Assembly: GCA_018268085.1 (NCBI GenBank)
Contig: JAFDXE010000011.1
Span: 45,550-109,549 of the forward strand
Reading direction: 5' to 3'
Length of the DNA: 64,000 nucleotides
Source of the DNA: Bacteroidota bacterium
GTDB taxonomy: Bacteria > Bacteroidota > Bacteroidia > Chitinophagales > Chitinophagaceae
The notes beneath the pieces were generated by a model. That model did no database searches and had not been told where the DNA came from. It was given only the letters and a program-made list of their open reading frames with translations. Of this stretch, positions 26,911-35,981 are shown one piece after another (the stretch's first letter is position 1; each line of letters starts with the position of its first letter). A program made the position numbers and the translations under genes.

Positions 26911-27486
26911 TTAATTATCTGATTTTTTATTTGTTTTAAACGGCATTCCCAATTCTTTAAGCAATTCAAAAGCTTCTTCATTGGTACCGGCGGTTGTAAC
27001 GAAAGTGATATCCAAACCGGTGATCTTATTTACCTTATCGATATCGATTTCCGGAAAGATGATCTGTTCGGTTACACCCAGTGTGTAATTTCCACGGCCA
27101 TCAAATGCTTTATCATTGATTCCTTTGAAATCACGTACGCGTGGCAGTGATACAGATACCAGCCTGTCAAGGAATTCGTACATCTTTACACCACGTAGAG
27201 TAACTCTTGCCCCGATAGGCATGTTCTTACGCAATTTAAAGTTTGAAATATCTTTTTTAGACATGGTTGCTACTGCTTTCTGACCAGTAATATTTGTCAG
27301 TTCATCAATAGCTACATCGATCAGCTTTTTATCTGTAACGGCTCCGTTTACACCACGGTTCAAACAAATTTTTGTGAGCCTTGGCGTTTGCATTACAGTT
27401 TTGTAACTGAATTTTTTCATTAAAGCAGGTACAACTTCTTTTTTGTACTTATCTGCTAATCTCGGAGTGTTGGTTGTTGTGCTCAT
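26911..27486 (-). CDS. rplE: 50S ribosomal protein L5
   Basis: 191 residues. It has [51 protein letters not shown], and [18 protein letters not shown]. It binds 5S rRNA and the P-site tRNA. Its start overlaps the last base of the rplX stop codon, which suggests translational coupling. Confidence 0.98.
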   Translation of the reverse strand: MSTTTNTPRLADKYKKEVVPALMKKFSYKTVMQTPRLTKICLNRGVNGAVTDKKLIDVAIDELTNITGQKAVATMSKKDISNFKLRKNMPIGARVTLRGVKMYEFLDRLVSVSLPRVRDFKGINDKAFDGRGNYTLGVTEQIIFPEIDIDKVNKITGLDITFVTTAGTNEEAFELLKELGMPFKTNKKSDN

Positions 27487-27824
27487 TATTTAATTACCTC
27501 CCCTGATTTTTTTGCGATCCTGACAGTTTTGCCATTATCACGTGTAAGTTTAACTTTTGATGGACCACCGCTTTTTGCGTCCCACAGCATCACATTACTG
27601 ATGGCAATAGGTGCTTCTTTTTTAACGATACCACCTTTGGTATTTTGTGCCGTTGGTTTTGTGTGTTTGGTTACGATATTCACACCTTCAACCAATACGC
27701 GGCTTTTTTCCAGGATTACTTCCAGCACTTTGCGTGGCTTCTTCAAATCTTTGTCGTCACCGGTGATTACAACCACCTGGTCGCCCTTTTTAATGCTGAA
27801 CTTTGGTTTAAATCTTGTATTCAT
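27486..27824 (-). CDS. rplX: 50S ribosomal protein L24
   Basis: 112 residues. The KOW motif [26 protein letters not shown] (key part [14 protein letters not shown]) lies near residue 12, followed by [22 protein letters not shown]. It starts assembly of the 5' part of 23S rRNA. The 95-base gap to rplN carries AGCT-type short repeats. Confidence 0.98.
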   Translation of the reverse strand: MNTRFKPKFSIKKGDQVVVITGDDKDLKKPRKVLEVILEKSRVLVEGVNIVTKHTKPTAQNTKGGIVKKEAPIAISNVMLWDAKSGGPSKVKLTRDNGKTVRIAKKSGEVIK

Positions 27825-27835
27825 TTTTTTACGCT

Positions 27836-27862
27836 TTTAGCTGCGAGCTTTTAGCTGCTAGC
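27836..27862. repeat. Short AGCT-unit repeats between rplN and rplX
   Basis: Repeated GAGCTTTTAGCTGCTAGCTG-like units of 8-9 bases, each built around AGCT. They are noncoding and lie upstream of the rplX start. A second array of the same kind is at 28291-28381. Confidence 0.5.
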
Positions 27863-27919
27863 TGATTCTATATTAATGTGCTTAGGTCGTTGCCTATGCC
27901 ATGTAACTGGCGGCCGTTC

Positions 27920-28288
27920 TTACAGTACTTCCGGTGCAAGTGATATAATCTTCATATACCCTTTATCCCTTAATTCACGGGCCACTGGTCCGAATATACG
28001 TGTACCTCTTGGTTCGTCAGAATTGTTTAATAATACTACCGCATTATCATCAAAACGGATATAAGATCCATCTTTGCGACGCAGCTTGTTGGTAGTTCTA
28101 ACAATTACGGCTTTACTAACCGTTCCTTTTTTTATACCGCCTGCAGGCATAGCATCTTTAACGGTAACCACGATCTTGTCACCGATCTTAGCATAATCCT
28201 GGCCGCTGTTTCCAAGAACACGGATACAAAGTACTTCTTTGGCACCGCTGTTATCCGCTACATTTAATCTGCTCTCTTGCTGAATCAT
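27920..28288 (-). CDS. rplN: 50S ribosomal protein L14
   Basis: 122 residues, begins [19 protein letters not shown], and contains [26 protein letters not shown] and [28 protein letters not shown] (key parts: [10 protein letters not shown] and [11 protein letters not shown]). It forms part of the interface with the small subunit. Confidence 0.98.
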   Translation of the reverse strand: MIQQESRLNVADNSGAKEVLCIRVLGNSGQDYAKIGDKIVVTVKDAMPAGGIKKGTVSKAVIVRTTNKLRRKDGSYIRFDDNAVVLLNNSDEPRGTRIFGPVARELRDKGYMKIISLAPEVL

Positions 28289-28290
28289 TT

Positions 28291-28381
28291 TATTTAGCTT
28301 TTAGCTTATAGCTGTGCGCTACGAGCTGGTTATTTATAATTTGTGTATTAGCTAGCAGCACATGGCTCATCGCTAACAGCT
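28291..28381. repeat. Short AGCT-unit repeats between rpsQ and rplN
   Basis: At least seven AGCT or GCTA-centred units fill this gap (for example TTAGCTTTTAGCTTATAGCTG and TTAGCTAGCAGC, each a few bases apart). They resemble the array at 27836-27862. No gene is present. Confidence 0.5.
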
Positions 28382-28384
28382 TCA

Positions 28385-28660
28385 TTATTTCACTTTCTCC
28401 ACAATCTCCACCAATCTCCAACGCTTTGTTTTACTCATCGGACGAGATTCCATGATCTTTACGGTGTCACCAATGCTGCACTCATTCTTTTCATCATGAG
28501 CATGGAAGCTGGTGGTTTTTTTAAGGAACTTTCCGTAGATCGGGTGTTTTACTTTACGTTCAACTTTTACGGTAATGGTTTTATCCATTTTATTGCTGGA
28601 TACCACTCCGATCCTTGTTTTCCTTAAATTTCTTTCAACTGTTGTTGTTGTATTTTCCAT
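28385..28660 (-). CDS. rpsQ: 30S ribosomal protein S17
   Basis: 91 residues. The family core is [39 protein letters not shown], and [27 protein letters not shown] (key part [12 protein letters not shown]). The N-terminus is slightly extended ([11 protein letters not shown]). It binds the 5' domain of 16S rRNA. Confidence 0.98.
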   Translation of the reverse strand: MENTTTTVERNLRKTRIGVVSSNKMDKTITVKVERKVKHPIYGKFLKKTTSFHAHDEKNECSIGDTVKIMESRPMSKTKRWRLVEIVEKVK

Positions 28661-28722
28661 TTTCTTATTATTTCTGGTTTCCCCTTCGTTCTACTTAGTT
28701 ACGGAAGCGGGTAACGATTTTA

Positions 28723-28932
28723 TTAAGCTCCGATTTGTACTTTTCTCAATGCTGTTTTTAAACGGGCAATATCTCTTCTTAAAGAGCGAATGCTTTGCGG
28801 ATTTTCAAGCGGTGCAATCGCATGTCCGAAAACAAGCTTCTTCATGCGCATTTCATCTTCCTGGATCTTTGCAACCAGTTCAGCTTCGGATAATCCGTTC
28901 AGGCTTTTTAAAAAATCAACTTTCTTTGACAT
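28723..28932 (-). CDS. rpmC: 50S ribosomal protein L29
   Basis: 69 residues from the ATG at 28932 (MSKKVDFLKSLNGLSEAEL). The longer open frame adds 26 residues unlike any L29. It is a two-helix coiled protein with VFGHAIAPLENPQSIRSLRRDIARLKTALRK (key part NPQSIRSLRRDIARLKT). It lies at the peptide exit and contacts SRP and trigger factor. Confidence 0.96.
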   Translation of the reverse strand: MSKKVDFLKSLNGLSEAELVAKIQEDEMRMKKLVFGHAIAPLENPQSIRSLRRDIARLKTALRKVQIGA

Positions 28933-29023
28933 GTTCTTAGTTTGAAAATTTTGGAATTTGAAGATCCCCGGATTTGCAATGTATTGTATCAGTACAGGTA
29001 AATCCTTCAATCCACCAATTGTT

Positions 29024-29443
29024 TTATGCTTGGTAGTCGCGGCTTTTTACAAATTTTGTAAGAATAGGCAACTTCTGTGCGGCAAGGCTAAACGCTTCTT
29101 TTGCTACCTGCTCCGGAACGCCATCTGCTTCAAAAATGATACGACCTGGTTGAACAATAGCAGCCCATCCTTCAGGGTTACCTTTACCTTTACCCATCCT
29201 TACTTCCGCAGGTTTTGCAGTAATCGGCTTGTCAGGGAAAATCCTGATCCACACGTTACCTTCACGTTTCATATGACGTGTTAATGCCTGACGGGCACTT
29301 TCGATCTGCCTGTTGGTTAACCAAACACTGTCCAAAGCTTTTAAACCAAATGTTCCGAATGCCAAGGTAGCACCACGTTTGGTGTTTCCTTTCATCCTGC
29401 CTTTCTGGGTCTTCCTGTGTTTGCTTCTTTTTGGTGATAACAT
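29024..29443 (-). CDS. rplP: 50S ribosomal protein L16
   Basis: 139 residues. It has [19 protein letters not shown], the universal [26 protein letters not shown] (key part [16 protein letters not shown]), and [17 protein letters not shown]. It contacts A-site tRNA near the peptidyl transferase centre. Confidence 0.98.
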   Translation of the reverse strand: MLSPKRSKHRKTQKGRMKGNTKRGATLAFGTFGLKALDSVWLTNRQIESARQALTRHMKREGNVWIRIFPDKPITAKPAEVRMGKGKGNPEGWAAIVQPGRIIFEADGVPEQVAKEAFSLAAQKLPILTKFVKSRDYQA

Positions 29444-29572
29444 CGCTTTCTGATTTATGAAGTATGGTTTTGATTTTTAAACCACACCGCTTTTAAAATT
29501 CTTTTTGTTTTAAAACTTCCGATCCTCAGGATATCCTTTTATGGGTTCACCTATCGGACAATGGCATTGTAA

Positions 29573-30376
29573 TTACCTTCTGCCTCCTCTGTCTCCACCG
29601 CGGCCACCTCTGTCTCCGCCGCGTCCGCCCCTGTCTCCACGGCCACCACGATCATCTCTTCCGCCTCTGTCATTTCTTTCGAAACCACCTCTTTCCGGAC
29701 CTTCGTTTTTACCACCGGCAATAACGTTCGGGTTCAAATCTCTTTTTCCTAAAACCTCACCTTTACAAATCCAAACTTTAATCCCGATTTTGCCATAAAC
29801 CGTTAAGGCAAATACGCTCGCATAATCAATATCCATACGTAATGTATGCAGTGGGGTACGTCCTTGTTTGATCTCTTCACTACGGGCAATCTCTGCACCT
29901 CCCAAACGACCACCAACTTTTACTTTAATTCCTTCAGCACCCATACGAAGTGCAGAAGCTATAGACATTTTAATGGCACGTTTATAGTTGATACGATTTT
30001 CGATCTGGCGGGCAATGGTATCTGCTACGATATTTGCATCCAGTTCAGGCCTGCGTATTTCCAGGATATTAATCTGCACATCATCTTTACCACAAAGTTT
30101 TTTCAATTCTTCTTTAATCCTGTCAACCTCTCCACCACCTTTACCGATGATGATACCTGGTTTGGAGGTGTGAATGGTTACGATCAGTTTGTTCAGCGTA
30201 CGCTCAATTACAATTTTTGCGATACCGCCTTTGTTGATACGTGCATTCAGGTAATTCCTGATCTTGTCATCTTCAATCAGTTTGTTCGCAAAATCTTTTT
30301 TGTGAGCGTACCAATTGCTGTCCCAGCCACGAATGATTCCTAATCTTGCACCTATCGGATTTGTTTTCTGACCCAT
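29573..30376 (-). CDS. rpsC: 30S ribosomal protein S3 with RGG/RGD-rich tail
   Basis: 267 residues against about 210-235 usually. The KH domain carries [18 protein letters not shown], and the C-terminal S3 domain ends near [11 protein letters not shown]. From about residue 228 there is a tail of roughly 40 residues made of RGG, RGD and GGDRGG units (about eight RGG). Such tails bind RNA in other proteins; in S3 they lie near the mRNA entry channel. It is conserved in frame and sits in its normal place between L22 and L16. The tail is a Bacteroidota-like elaboration. Confidence 0.97.
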   Translation of the reverse strand: MGQKTNPIGARLGIIRGWDSNWYAHKKDFANKLIEDDKIRNYLNARINKGGIAKIVIERTLNKLIVTIHTSKPGIIIGKGGGEVDRIKEELKKLCGKDDVQINILEIRRPELDANIVADTIARQIENRINYKRAIKMSIASALRMGAEGIKVKVGGRLGGAEIARSEEIKQGRTPLHTLRMDIDYASVFALTVYGKIGIKVWICKGEVLGKRDLNPNVIAGGKNEGPERGGFERNDRGGRDDRGGRGDRGGRGGDRGGRGGDRGGRR

Positions 30377-30407
30377 AGTCGGTTTTATTATTTAAGTGTA
30401 TTACTTA

Positions 30408-30875
30408 TTATTTTTTTGCTGCTGCTTTTTTAGGAGCTGCTTTTTTAGTTGCTGTTGCCTTTTTTGTTGCTTTTTTTTCTGCTACCGGAGCTTCAGCAAC
30501 TTCTTCCACTTTTTCTACTTTAGCCGGCTTAACTGCTGCACCCGGAGTATCTACAATTACGGTTACGTGGTTGCTACGTTTGCGAACTCGGTATCCACGA
30601 CCTTGTGGGGCTGGACGCATACGTTTGATCACTCTTGCTCCGTCTACAAAAATTGTTTTTACCACCAATGCAGTTTCGTCAGCACCTTCATTTTTTTGTT
30701 TCCAGTTGCTGATAGCTGAAACTACCAGTTTGCGTAAAGGAACCGCAGGGTGTTTTGGATTGTGATCCAAAATTGCCAGGGCTTTTTCCACTTTCATACC
30801 ACGAATCAGATCAGCTAATAAGCGCATCTTACGTGGTGAGGTTGGGTAATTATTAAGTTTTGCTACTGCTTCCAT
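30408..30875 (-). CDS. rplV: 50S ribosomal protein L22 with Ala/Lys-rich tail
   Basis: 155 residues from the ATG at 30875, chosen because the family begins [17 protein letters not shown]. The open frame runs 22 codons further upstream into sequence that does not look like L22. The tunnel-lining hairpin is at [25 protein letters not shown] (key part [15 protein letters not shown]). A tail of about 35 residues rich in Ala, Lys and Thr ([23 protein letters not shown] in short repeats) follows. Confidence 0.95.
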   Translation of the reverse strand: MEAVAKLNNYPTSPRKMRLLADLIRGMKVEKALAILDHNPKHPAVPLRKLVVSAISNWKQKNEGADETALVVKTIFVDGARVIKRMRPAPQGRGYRVRKRSNHVTVIVDTPGAAVKPAKVEKVEEVAEAPVAEKKATKKATATKKAAPKKAAAKK

Positions 30876-30946
30876 TTTATTTCGTTTGCTGCCGGGTGTG
30901 GCTGTTTCAGTTAAATCACTTTTACTGCCAGTACCCAACAATTATT

Positions 30947-31219
30947 TTATGCTATCTTTTTACTAGAGTGACCTTTAAAGTTCCTTGTTGGAGCAAATTC
31001 TCCCAGTTTGTGACCAACCATAAATTCAGTTACATAAACAGGAATGAATTTGTTACCGTTGTGAACTGCGAATGTTTGTCCAACAAAATCCGGAGTGATT
31101 GTACTTCTCCTGCTCCAGGTTTTAATTACTCCTTTTTTAGTCTTTCCCTCATTCATTGCCAACACTTTAGATTCGAGCGCAGATTGAACGTAGGGACCTT
31201 TTCTTAATGAACGAGCCAT
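30947..31219 (-). CDS. rpsS: 30S ribosomal protein S19
   Basis: 90 residues, begins [18 protein letters not shown], with [24 protein letters not shown] and [18 protein letters not shown]. It forms the S13-S19 head complex. Standard position between L2 and L22. Confidence 0.98.
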   Translation of the reverse strand: MARSLRKGPYVQSALESKVLAMNEGKTKKGVIKTWSRRSTITPDFVGQTFAVHNGNKFIPVYVTEFMVGHKLGEFAPTRNFKGHSSKKIA

Positions 31220-31304
31220 TTTTATTTTCGTTTATTCTCCCGGGAAACGGGATATTTTAACAATTGATTTTTATTTTTCAACAAACGGCATTAGCCGTTG
31301 ATTT

Positions 31305-32147
31305 TTACTTATTTGGAAGTTTCTTACCGTTCCTTCTCTGCAGGATCATTTTATCAGATCCTTTACCTCTTGTACGGGTAATTTCACCTTTCGCATACTT
31401 ACCTCTTCTGCTACGTGGATGACCACCTGAAGCACGACCTTCACCACCACCCATCGGGTGATCTACCGGGTTCATTGCAACGGCTCTTGTACGTGGACGA
31501 ATTCCTTTCCACCTGTTGCGACCGGCTTTACCCATGCTTTCAAGGTTGTGGTCACTATTGCTGGTAACACCTACCGTTGCGTAGCAATTGATCAATACCT
31601 TTCTCAATTCTCCGCTAGGCATTTTTATAACAGCATATTTTTCTTCCTTATTGGTTAACTGGGCTGATGTTCCTGCACTGCGTACCAGGATTCCTCCATG
31701 ACTGGGTTGCATTTCAATGTTGTGAACATTTGTACCCAAAGGCATGTTCTTTAACATCAAAGCGTTTCCAAGCTCGGGAGCAACATCATCGCCACTAACT
31801 ACGGTTTGTCCAACCTGCAAGCCCTGTGGTGCAAGAATGTATCTTTTCTCTCCATCAGCATAAGCCAGCAATGCAATAAATGCAGTACGGTTTGGATCGT
31901 ACTCTATTGTTTTTACTACAGCCGGGATATTCTTTTTATCTCTTTTAAAATCTATGATACGGTACATGTTCTTGTTACCGCCACCGATATAGCGCATTGA
32001 TCTTCTTCCCTGCGCATTCCTTCCTGCTGTACTTTTTTGTCTTTCCAGCAAAGATTTTTCAGGAGTGTTGGTTGTTACTTCCGCATACGCATTTCCAATT
32101 CTCCAACGGGTTCCTGCTGTAATCGGTTTGTATTTTCTAAGTGCCAT
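31305..32147 (-). CDS. rplB: 50S ribosomal protein L2
   Basis: 280 residues. It has [56 protein letters not shown], and the universal [20 protein letters not shown], whose His is needed for peptidyl transfer. Slightly longer than E. coli L2 (273). Confidence 0.98.
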   Translation of the reverse strand: MALRKYKPITAGTRWRIGNAYAEVTTNTPEKSLLERQKSTAGRNAQGRRSMRYIGGGNKNMYRIIDFKRDKKNIPAVVKTIEYDPNRTAFIALLAYADGEKRYILAPQGLQVGQTVVSGDDVAPELGNALMLKNMPLGTNVHNIEMQPSHGGILVRSAGTSAQLTNKEEKYAVIKMPSGELRKVLINCYATVGVTSNSDHNLESMGKAGRNRWKGIRPRTRAVAMNPVDHPMGGGEGRASGGHPRSRRGKYAKGEITRTRGKGSDKMILQRRNGKKLPNK

Positions 32148-32207
32148 TTTTAATAACTTTTTATATTGTCAAAACTTTGCGGTGCTGACCACCATTCATT
32201 ATACTAA

Positions 32208-32510
32208 TTAAATTGTTGTACCGTACAGGTCAATTGTTTCACCTTCGGCAACTGTAACCAACGCTTTCTTTTTTGCTGGCTTACGACCGATGATGAACCC
32301 GGCCTTCGTGTACTTGGCTTTCAATTTTGAAGGCATAACAGCGGTGTTCACATCTTCAACCTGAACGCCATAGAATTGTTCAATTGCCTTTTTGATTTCC
32401 AGCTTATTAGCCTTTCTATCTACAATAAAAGTGTAGCGATTCATTTTCTCTGATTGCTTATTTGCTTTTTCAGAAAGAACAGGCTTTATTATAACATCAG
32501 ACAGTTTCAT
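32208..32510 (-). CDS. rplW: 50S ribosomal protein L23
   Basis: 100 residues, begins MKLSDVIIKPVLSEKANKQSE, with YTFIVDRKANKLEIKKAIEQFYGVQV. It sits at the tunnel exit and docks trigger factor and SRP. It lies 28 bases after rplD. Confidence 0.97.
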   Translation of the reverse strand: MKLSDVIIKPVLSEKANKQSEKMNRYTFIVDRKANKLEIKKAIEQFYGVQVEDVNTAVMPSKLKAKYTKAGFIIGRKPAKKKALVTVAEGETIDLYGTTI

Positions 32511-32538
32511 GTCAATTAATTTGAAAATTTAAATTTGA

Positions 32539-33171
32539 TTAAGCTTCTGCATCTGCTGCTGAAAATAATTTAGCAGCGCTTTCGGTTAACACCAGCACAT
32601 TAGCATTCAGGATATCGTACGTGTTCATATCGCTGAGCAATGTTCCGTTTACACCGGCTACATTACGCAGGCTCAGGTACATGTTCTCATTGTATTCAGG
32701 AATCACGAACAATGCCTTTTTACGTCCAATGTTCAGGCTTTTTATAATACCGGAGAAAGCTTTGGTTTTTGGTGCAGCCATATTCACATCTTCCAACACC
32801 ACGATAGCATTTTCTTTTGCTTTATAAGCCAGCGCACTCATTTTTGCAAGATCTTTCACCTTACGGTTAAGCTTAATATCATATTTGTGCGGCTTTGGTC
32901 CGAAGATGGTACCACCACCTTTATACAGTGGGTTACGCAAATTACCTTTACGTGCACCACCGGTACCTTTTTGCTTGTGCAGTTTCTTAGAAGAACCGTG
33001 CACTTCCATACGGGTTTTCACTTTATGTGTTCCCTGGCGCTGAGCACCCTGGAATTGTTTTACAGCAAGGTAAATAACGTGGTCGTTAGGTTCGATACCA
33101 AAAATCTCTTCCGGGAGTTCAACTGTTCTGCCGGTTTTTTCGCCTTTTGTATTTAAAATATCTAGTTGCAT
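32539..33171 (-). CDS. rplD: 50S ribosomal protein L4
   Basis: 210 residues. It has AVKQFQGAQRQGTHKVKTR, and the tunnel loop KLHKQKGTGGARKGNLRNPLYKGGGTIFGPKP (key part KQKGTGGARKGNLRNP). L4 autoregulates the S10 operon in enterobacteria. No equivalent leader is apparent here. Confidence 0.98.
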   Translation of the reverse strand: MQLDILNTKGEKTGRTVELPEEIFGIEPNDHVIYLAVKQFQGAQRQGTHKVKTRMEVHGSSKKLHKQKGTGGARKGNLRNPLYKGGGTIFGPKPHKYDIKLNRKVKDLAKMSALAYKAKENAIVVLEDVNMAAPKTKAFSGIIKSLNIGRKKALFVIPEYNENMYLSLRNVAGVNGTLLSDMNTYDILNANVLVLTESAAKLFSAADAEA

Positions 33172-33217
33172 TTCTTTAGTTTTTTAGATTCAATTTTTTG
33201 ATAGGTAAATGTTTTAA

Positions 33218-33835
33218 TTATTTCTGTATCAAAACGATTGAACCGTTATGGCCCGGAACAGAACCGCTAACCAATATGTAATTTTTTTCGGGGAAAATCT
33301 TTACTACTTTCAGACCTTTCATCTTCACCTGGTCTCCACCCATTCTTCCCGCCATGCGCATTCCTTTGAATACACGGCTGGCATCTGACGAGTTACCGAT
33401 AGAACCCGGTGCACGCTGACGATCGTGCTGACCGTGAGACTGCTGACCAACACCACCGAAGCCATGGCGTTTTACAACACCCTGGAAACCTTTTCCTTTG
33501 GTAGTGCCTACAACGGCAACTTTATCACCTTCGGTAAAGATGTCTACAGTGATGGCTTCACCAACTGCTTTATCAATTTCGCTATCGCGTATTTCTTTTA
33601 CGAATCTTTTAGGTGCTGTGTTAGCTTTTGCGAAGTGGCTAAGTTCCGACTTGTTGGAGTGCTTTTCGTTCTTATCGCCGAATGCGATCTGGAGGGCATT
33701 GTATCCGTCTGTTTCAACGGTTTTCTTTTGAGTAACTACGCATGGACCGGCTTCGATGATGGTAACCGCTGTTTGCTTACCGGTTGTATCAAAGATACTG
33801 GTCATGCCAATCTTCTTTCCAATAATACTTTTCAT
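33218..33835 (-). CDS. rplC: 50S ribosomal protein L3
   Basis: 205 residues, begins [16 protein letters not shown], with [19 protein letters not shown] and the [38 protein letters not shown] region (key parts [19 protein letters not shown] and [11 protein letters not shown]) whose loop reaches the peptidyl transferase centre. It is the second gene of the operon. Confidence 0.98.
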   Translation of the reverse strand: MKSIIGKKIGMTSIFDTTGKQTAVTIIEAGPCVVTQKKTVETDGYNALQIAFGDKNEKHSNKSELSHFAKANTAPKRFVKEIRDSEIDKAVGEAITVDIFTEGDKVAVVGTTKGKGFQGVVKRHGFGGVGQQSHGQHDRQRAPGSIGNSSDASRVFKGMRMAGRMGGDQVKMKGLKVVKIFPEKNYILVSGSVPGHNGSIVLIQK

Positions 33836-33921
33836 TGTATCTGTTTTATGCCCAGCGGTCTCTTTTGTCTGAGACGTAGGCGTTCATATATTTTCTTATC
33901 TAAGAGCTTACCTGGTGCCTG

Positions 33922-33936
33922 TCCCGCATTGCGGGA
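33922..33936. repeat. GC-rich palindrome between rpsJ and rplC
   Basis: TCCCGCA-T-TGCGGGA is a perfect 15-base palindrome in the gap between rpsJ and rplC. It resembles the TCCCGATGCATCGGGA palindrome at 15479-15494 (same TCCCG...CGGGA ends). It would form a hairpin in the operon mRNA. Confidence 0.5.
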
Positions 33937-33943
33937 AGGTTCA

Positions 33944-34249
33944 TCAAGCCTTTATTTCAACATCCACACCACTAGGTAAATCAAGTTTACTTAAAGCATC
34001 CACTGTACGGCTGCTGCTGGTGTAAATGTCTAACAAACGTTTGTGCGTACACAATTGAAACTGCTCACGGGCTTTCTTGTTAACGTGAGGAGAACGCAAT
34101 ACGGTAAAAATTTTCTTGTGAGTAGGCAAAGGAATTGGTCCTGTTACTACTGCACCCGTACTACGTACAGTCTTTACAATCTTCTCTGCCGATTTATCAA
34201 CCAGGTTGTGGTCGTAAGACTGTAATTTGATTCTGATTCGTTGTGACAT
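33944..34249 (-). CDS. rpsJ: 30S ribosomal protein S10
   Basis: 101 residues with [62 protein letters not shown] (key part [12 protein letters not shown]), and [10 protein letters not shown] at the end. First gene of the operon. It is preceded by a very good Bacteroidota promoter and not by the usual fusA/rpsG/rpsL. Confidence 0.98.
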   Translation of the reverse strand: MSQRIRIKLQSYDHNLVDKSAEKIVKTVRSTGAVVTGPIPLPTHKKIFTVLRSPHVNKKAREQFQLCTHKRLLDIYTSSSRTVDALSKLDLPSGVDVEIKA

Positions 34250-34289
34250 ATAAAAAGAACTTTAAAATTCCGTTTTTTAATTTGGAGTG

Positions 34290-34320
34290 CAAAGGTAGGG
34301 GTTGATTTTTATATAGCAAT
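34290..34320 (-). promoter_or_regulatory. Promoter of the S10-spc operon
   Basis: On the minus strand TACCTTTG (34290-34297) is a perfect -7 box (TAnnTTTG), and TTG lies exactly 19 bases upstream (34317-34319). This is the Bacteroidota sigma-ABfr consensus layout. The rpsJ ATG follows about 40 bases downstream. Confidence 0.85.
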
Positions 34321-34410
34321 GAAAAACAGAAAAGTTTTTTAAAAAAACTGATATATTTTGGTAAAAATACCTCCAATGAAAACAAATAATCAGAAAAAAG
34401 GAAGACAGGC

Positions 34411-34746
34411 CTAATTAAGCGTTAGAAAAGATTTGGTAACCTGGTCGTATTTTTTTTCAATGTTATGGCGGGTCAGGTATTCGTCGAGGTCGAGCATAAA
34501 AGAAGGATAACGGAGACTTTGTTCATGAATTACAACGATACGTACCCTGTTTGGATCGTACCCGGAAAGCTGCAGGGCTTCCTCTGCTGACCTGGTTTTA
34601 TAATGTTCAAGAAAATGCGACAACTGCTTTAAATCTGCCGGGATAACACATACGTCTATTATGCTTGAACCTTTTTCATTATAGCTGCTAATCAGGTCTT
34701 TATAGGCTTTACAAATCCTGCAGGCATTTTCATATGTATGTATCAT
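34411..34746 (-). CDS. Hypothetical protein upstream of rpsJ
   Basis: 111 residues from the ATG at 34746; an ATG five codons earlier is also possible. It is a soluble mixed alpha/beta sequence without signal or membrane segment. It begins MIHTYENACRICKAYKDLI and has VCVIPADLKQLSHFLEHYK and LDLDEYLTRHNIEKKYDQVT. Two Cys lie close together near residues 10-13. I do not recognise a family. It has no obvious terminator between it and the ribosomal promoter. The 300-base gap on its other side (34762-35068) shows no gene or strong signal. Confidence 0.55.
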   Translation of the reverse strand: MIHTYENACRICKAYKDLISSYNEKGSSIIDVCVIPADLKQLSHFLEHYKTRSAEEALQLSGYDPNRVRIVVIHEQSLRYPSFMLDLDEYLTRHNIEKKYDQVTKSFLTLN

Positions 34747-35068
34747 GGCACTAATATACAAATGAAAATAATATGTACCGTAATTTTACGGTGAAAAAAG
34801 TAAAAACACTCGATCAAATAGTAAGATTACTATGATGTTTTAAAGGACTTATGTTCATTTTCAGGTATTTACAGATTCTAACACAAGTAAACTTACACGG
34901 ATTTTTCGCTTTCCCGAAACATGCAGTTAGTATTAAATCCAGGGTATGTCAATATATAGAAAACGCCATCATTTGCAGGAAGGATTTGCGCAAATGACAA
35001 AAAAATACTGTGAAAGATTTTAAACCAGGGAAAATTGCCAGATATATAAAACTGCCACTAAAATGATG

Positions 35069-35770
35069 TTAATCGCTCTTATGCACACTCCCGCCGCTGT
35101 TTTCTTCTTTAATTACCGAGGCAGCACCGCCCTTGTAAACAATATCCCCACCACTACTGGCCTTTGCATCCAGTTTTACACTTGCATATACATGTGCGCT
35201 TGCGCCACTGCTGGCTTTTGCTTCCGTTGTTTCACTTAACAGGTCGGAAGCAGATAAGGTTGAACCGCTGGAACTTTCTGCCCTGAAGGTTTTTGTTCTG
35301 CCCGATATATTTATTTCACTACCGCTACTGGCGTCGGCAGAAACTTCAGGTGCATCCAGGTTAACTTTTATATCGGAGCCGGCGGAAGCAGCAAGTTTCA
35401 TCGCAGAAGCAGATTTTAATTCAGTTTTTGAAACGACCACACATCCTGCAGAAGCGGCAATCCGGTTTATTTCCGGAACAGTTATCAATAATTTCAGATG
35501 CGCATCTGTTACGCTAACATGTGCCAGCTTCACTTTCAATTCGCCCCCGGATACATTCATCTCTACGTATTTCATCAGGTTATCATCGGCCTCCACAACT
35601 ACATTCTGCGTAGCACCATTTGAAATTTCAACTGTAAATCCACCTCCTACACTCAAACCCGTGAAAGATTCTATGTTCCTGGTTTCTTTAACTATATTAC
35701 CACTACCCTTTTTCAACATACAGGAAGCAAAAACTACAGGCAGAAAGGCAAGGAAGAAAATCTTTTTCAT
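35069..35770 (-). CDS. GIN-domain (DUF2807) lipoprotein
   Basis: 233 residues from the ATG at 35770, which gives the lipoprotein signal MKKIFFLAFLPVVFASC; the upstream part of the open frame would hide it. The body is a repetitive beta-helix: IESFTGLSVGGGFTVEIS, VEADDNLMKYVEM, then ASAGCVVVS, ASAGSDIKV, DASSGSEINI, AESSSGSTLSA, KASSGASAHVY, KASSGGDIVYKGGA. These S-S/A-G-S turns are the GIN (head of auto-transporter adhesin-like) domain, common in Bacteroidota. It is probably on the outer membrane, with unknown ligand. Confidence 0.88.
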   Translation of the reverse strand: MKKIFFLAFLPVVFASCMLKKGSGNIVKETRNIESFTGLSVGGGFTVEISNGATQNVVVEADDNLMKYVEMNVSGGELKVKLAHVSVTDAHLKLLITVPEINRIAASAGCVVVSKTELKSASAMKLAASAGSDIKVNLDAPEVSADASSGSEINISGRTKTFRAESSSGSTLSASDLLSETTEAKASSGASAHVYASVKLDAKASSGGDIVYKGGAASVIKEENSGGSVHKSD

Positions 35771-35789
35771 GTAAATGATTTTAAGGCTA

Positions 35790-35820
35790 CAAATATTTGA
35801 AATATAATCGGAATTGCAAA
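35790..35820 (-). promoter_or_regulatory. Promoter of the GIN-domain lipoprotein gene
   Basis: On the minus strand AATATTTG (35790-35797), one mismatch from TAnnTTTG, has TTTG exactly 19 bases upstream (35817-35820). It lies 20-50 bases before the start codon. Confidence 0.5.
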
Positions 35821-35935
35821 AAGAGGTGAGGTTATCAGCTAAGAAAGAAGCCACCGATCAGGACATTGTACAATTTTAAAAATTGCTCTTTTTACCCTGT
35901 AATTGCAGATTCTTATCATTGATTTAAATCCACAA

Positions 35936-35973
35936 ACTTGCGTCTTTCAGCTTCATTCAATTACCTACCTTCG
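35936..35973 (+). promoter_or_regulatory. Promoter of guaA
   Basis: TACCTTCG (35966-35973) is one mismatch from the Bacteroidota -7 box, with TTG at 35938-35940 upstream. The spacing to TTG is longer than 19, so the -33 element is uncertain. The ATG at 35982 follows almost at once, giving a very short or leaderless transcript. Confidence 0.5.
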
Positions 35974-35981
35974 CAGCAATT

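Noticed and set aside
29541..29798. Proline-rich plus-strand frame ([15 protein letters not shown] type)
   Set aside because: It is the antisense of the RGG-rich tail of ribosomal protein S3.
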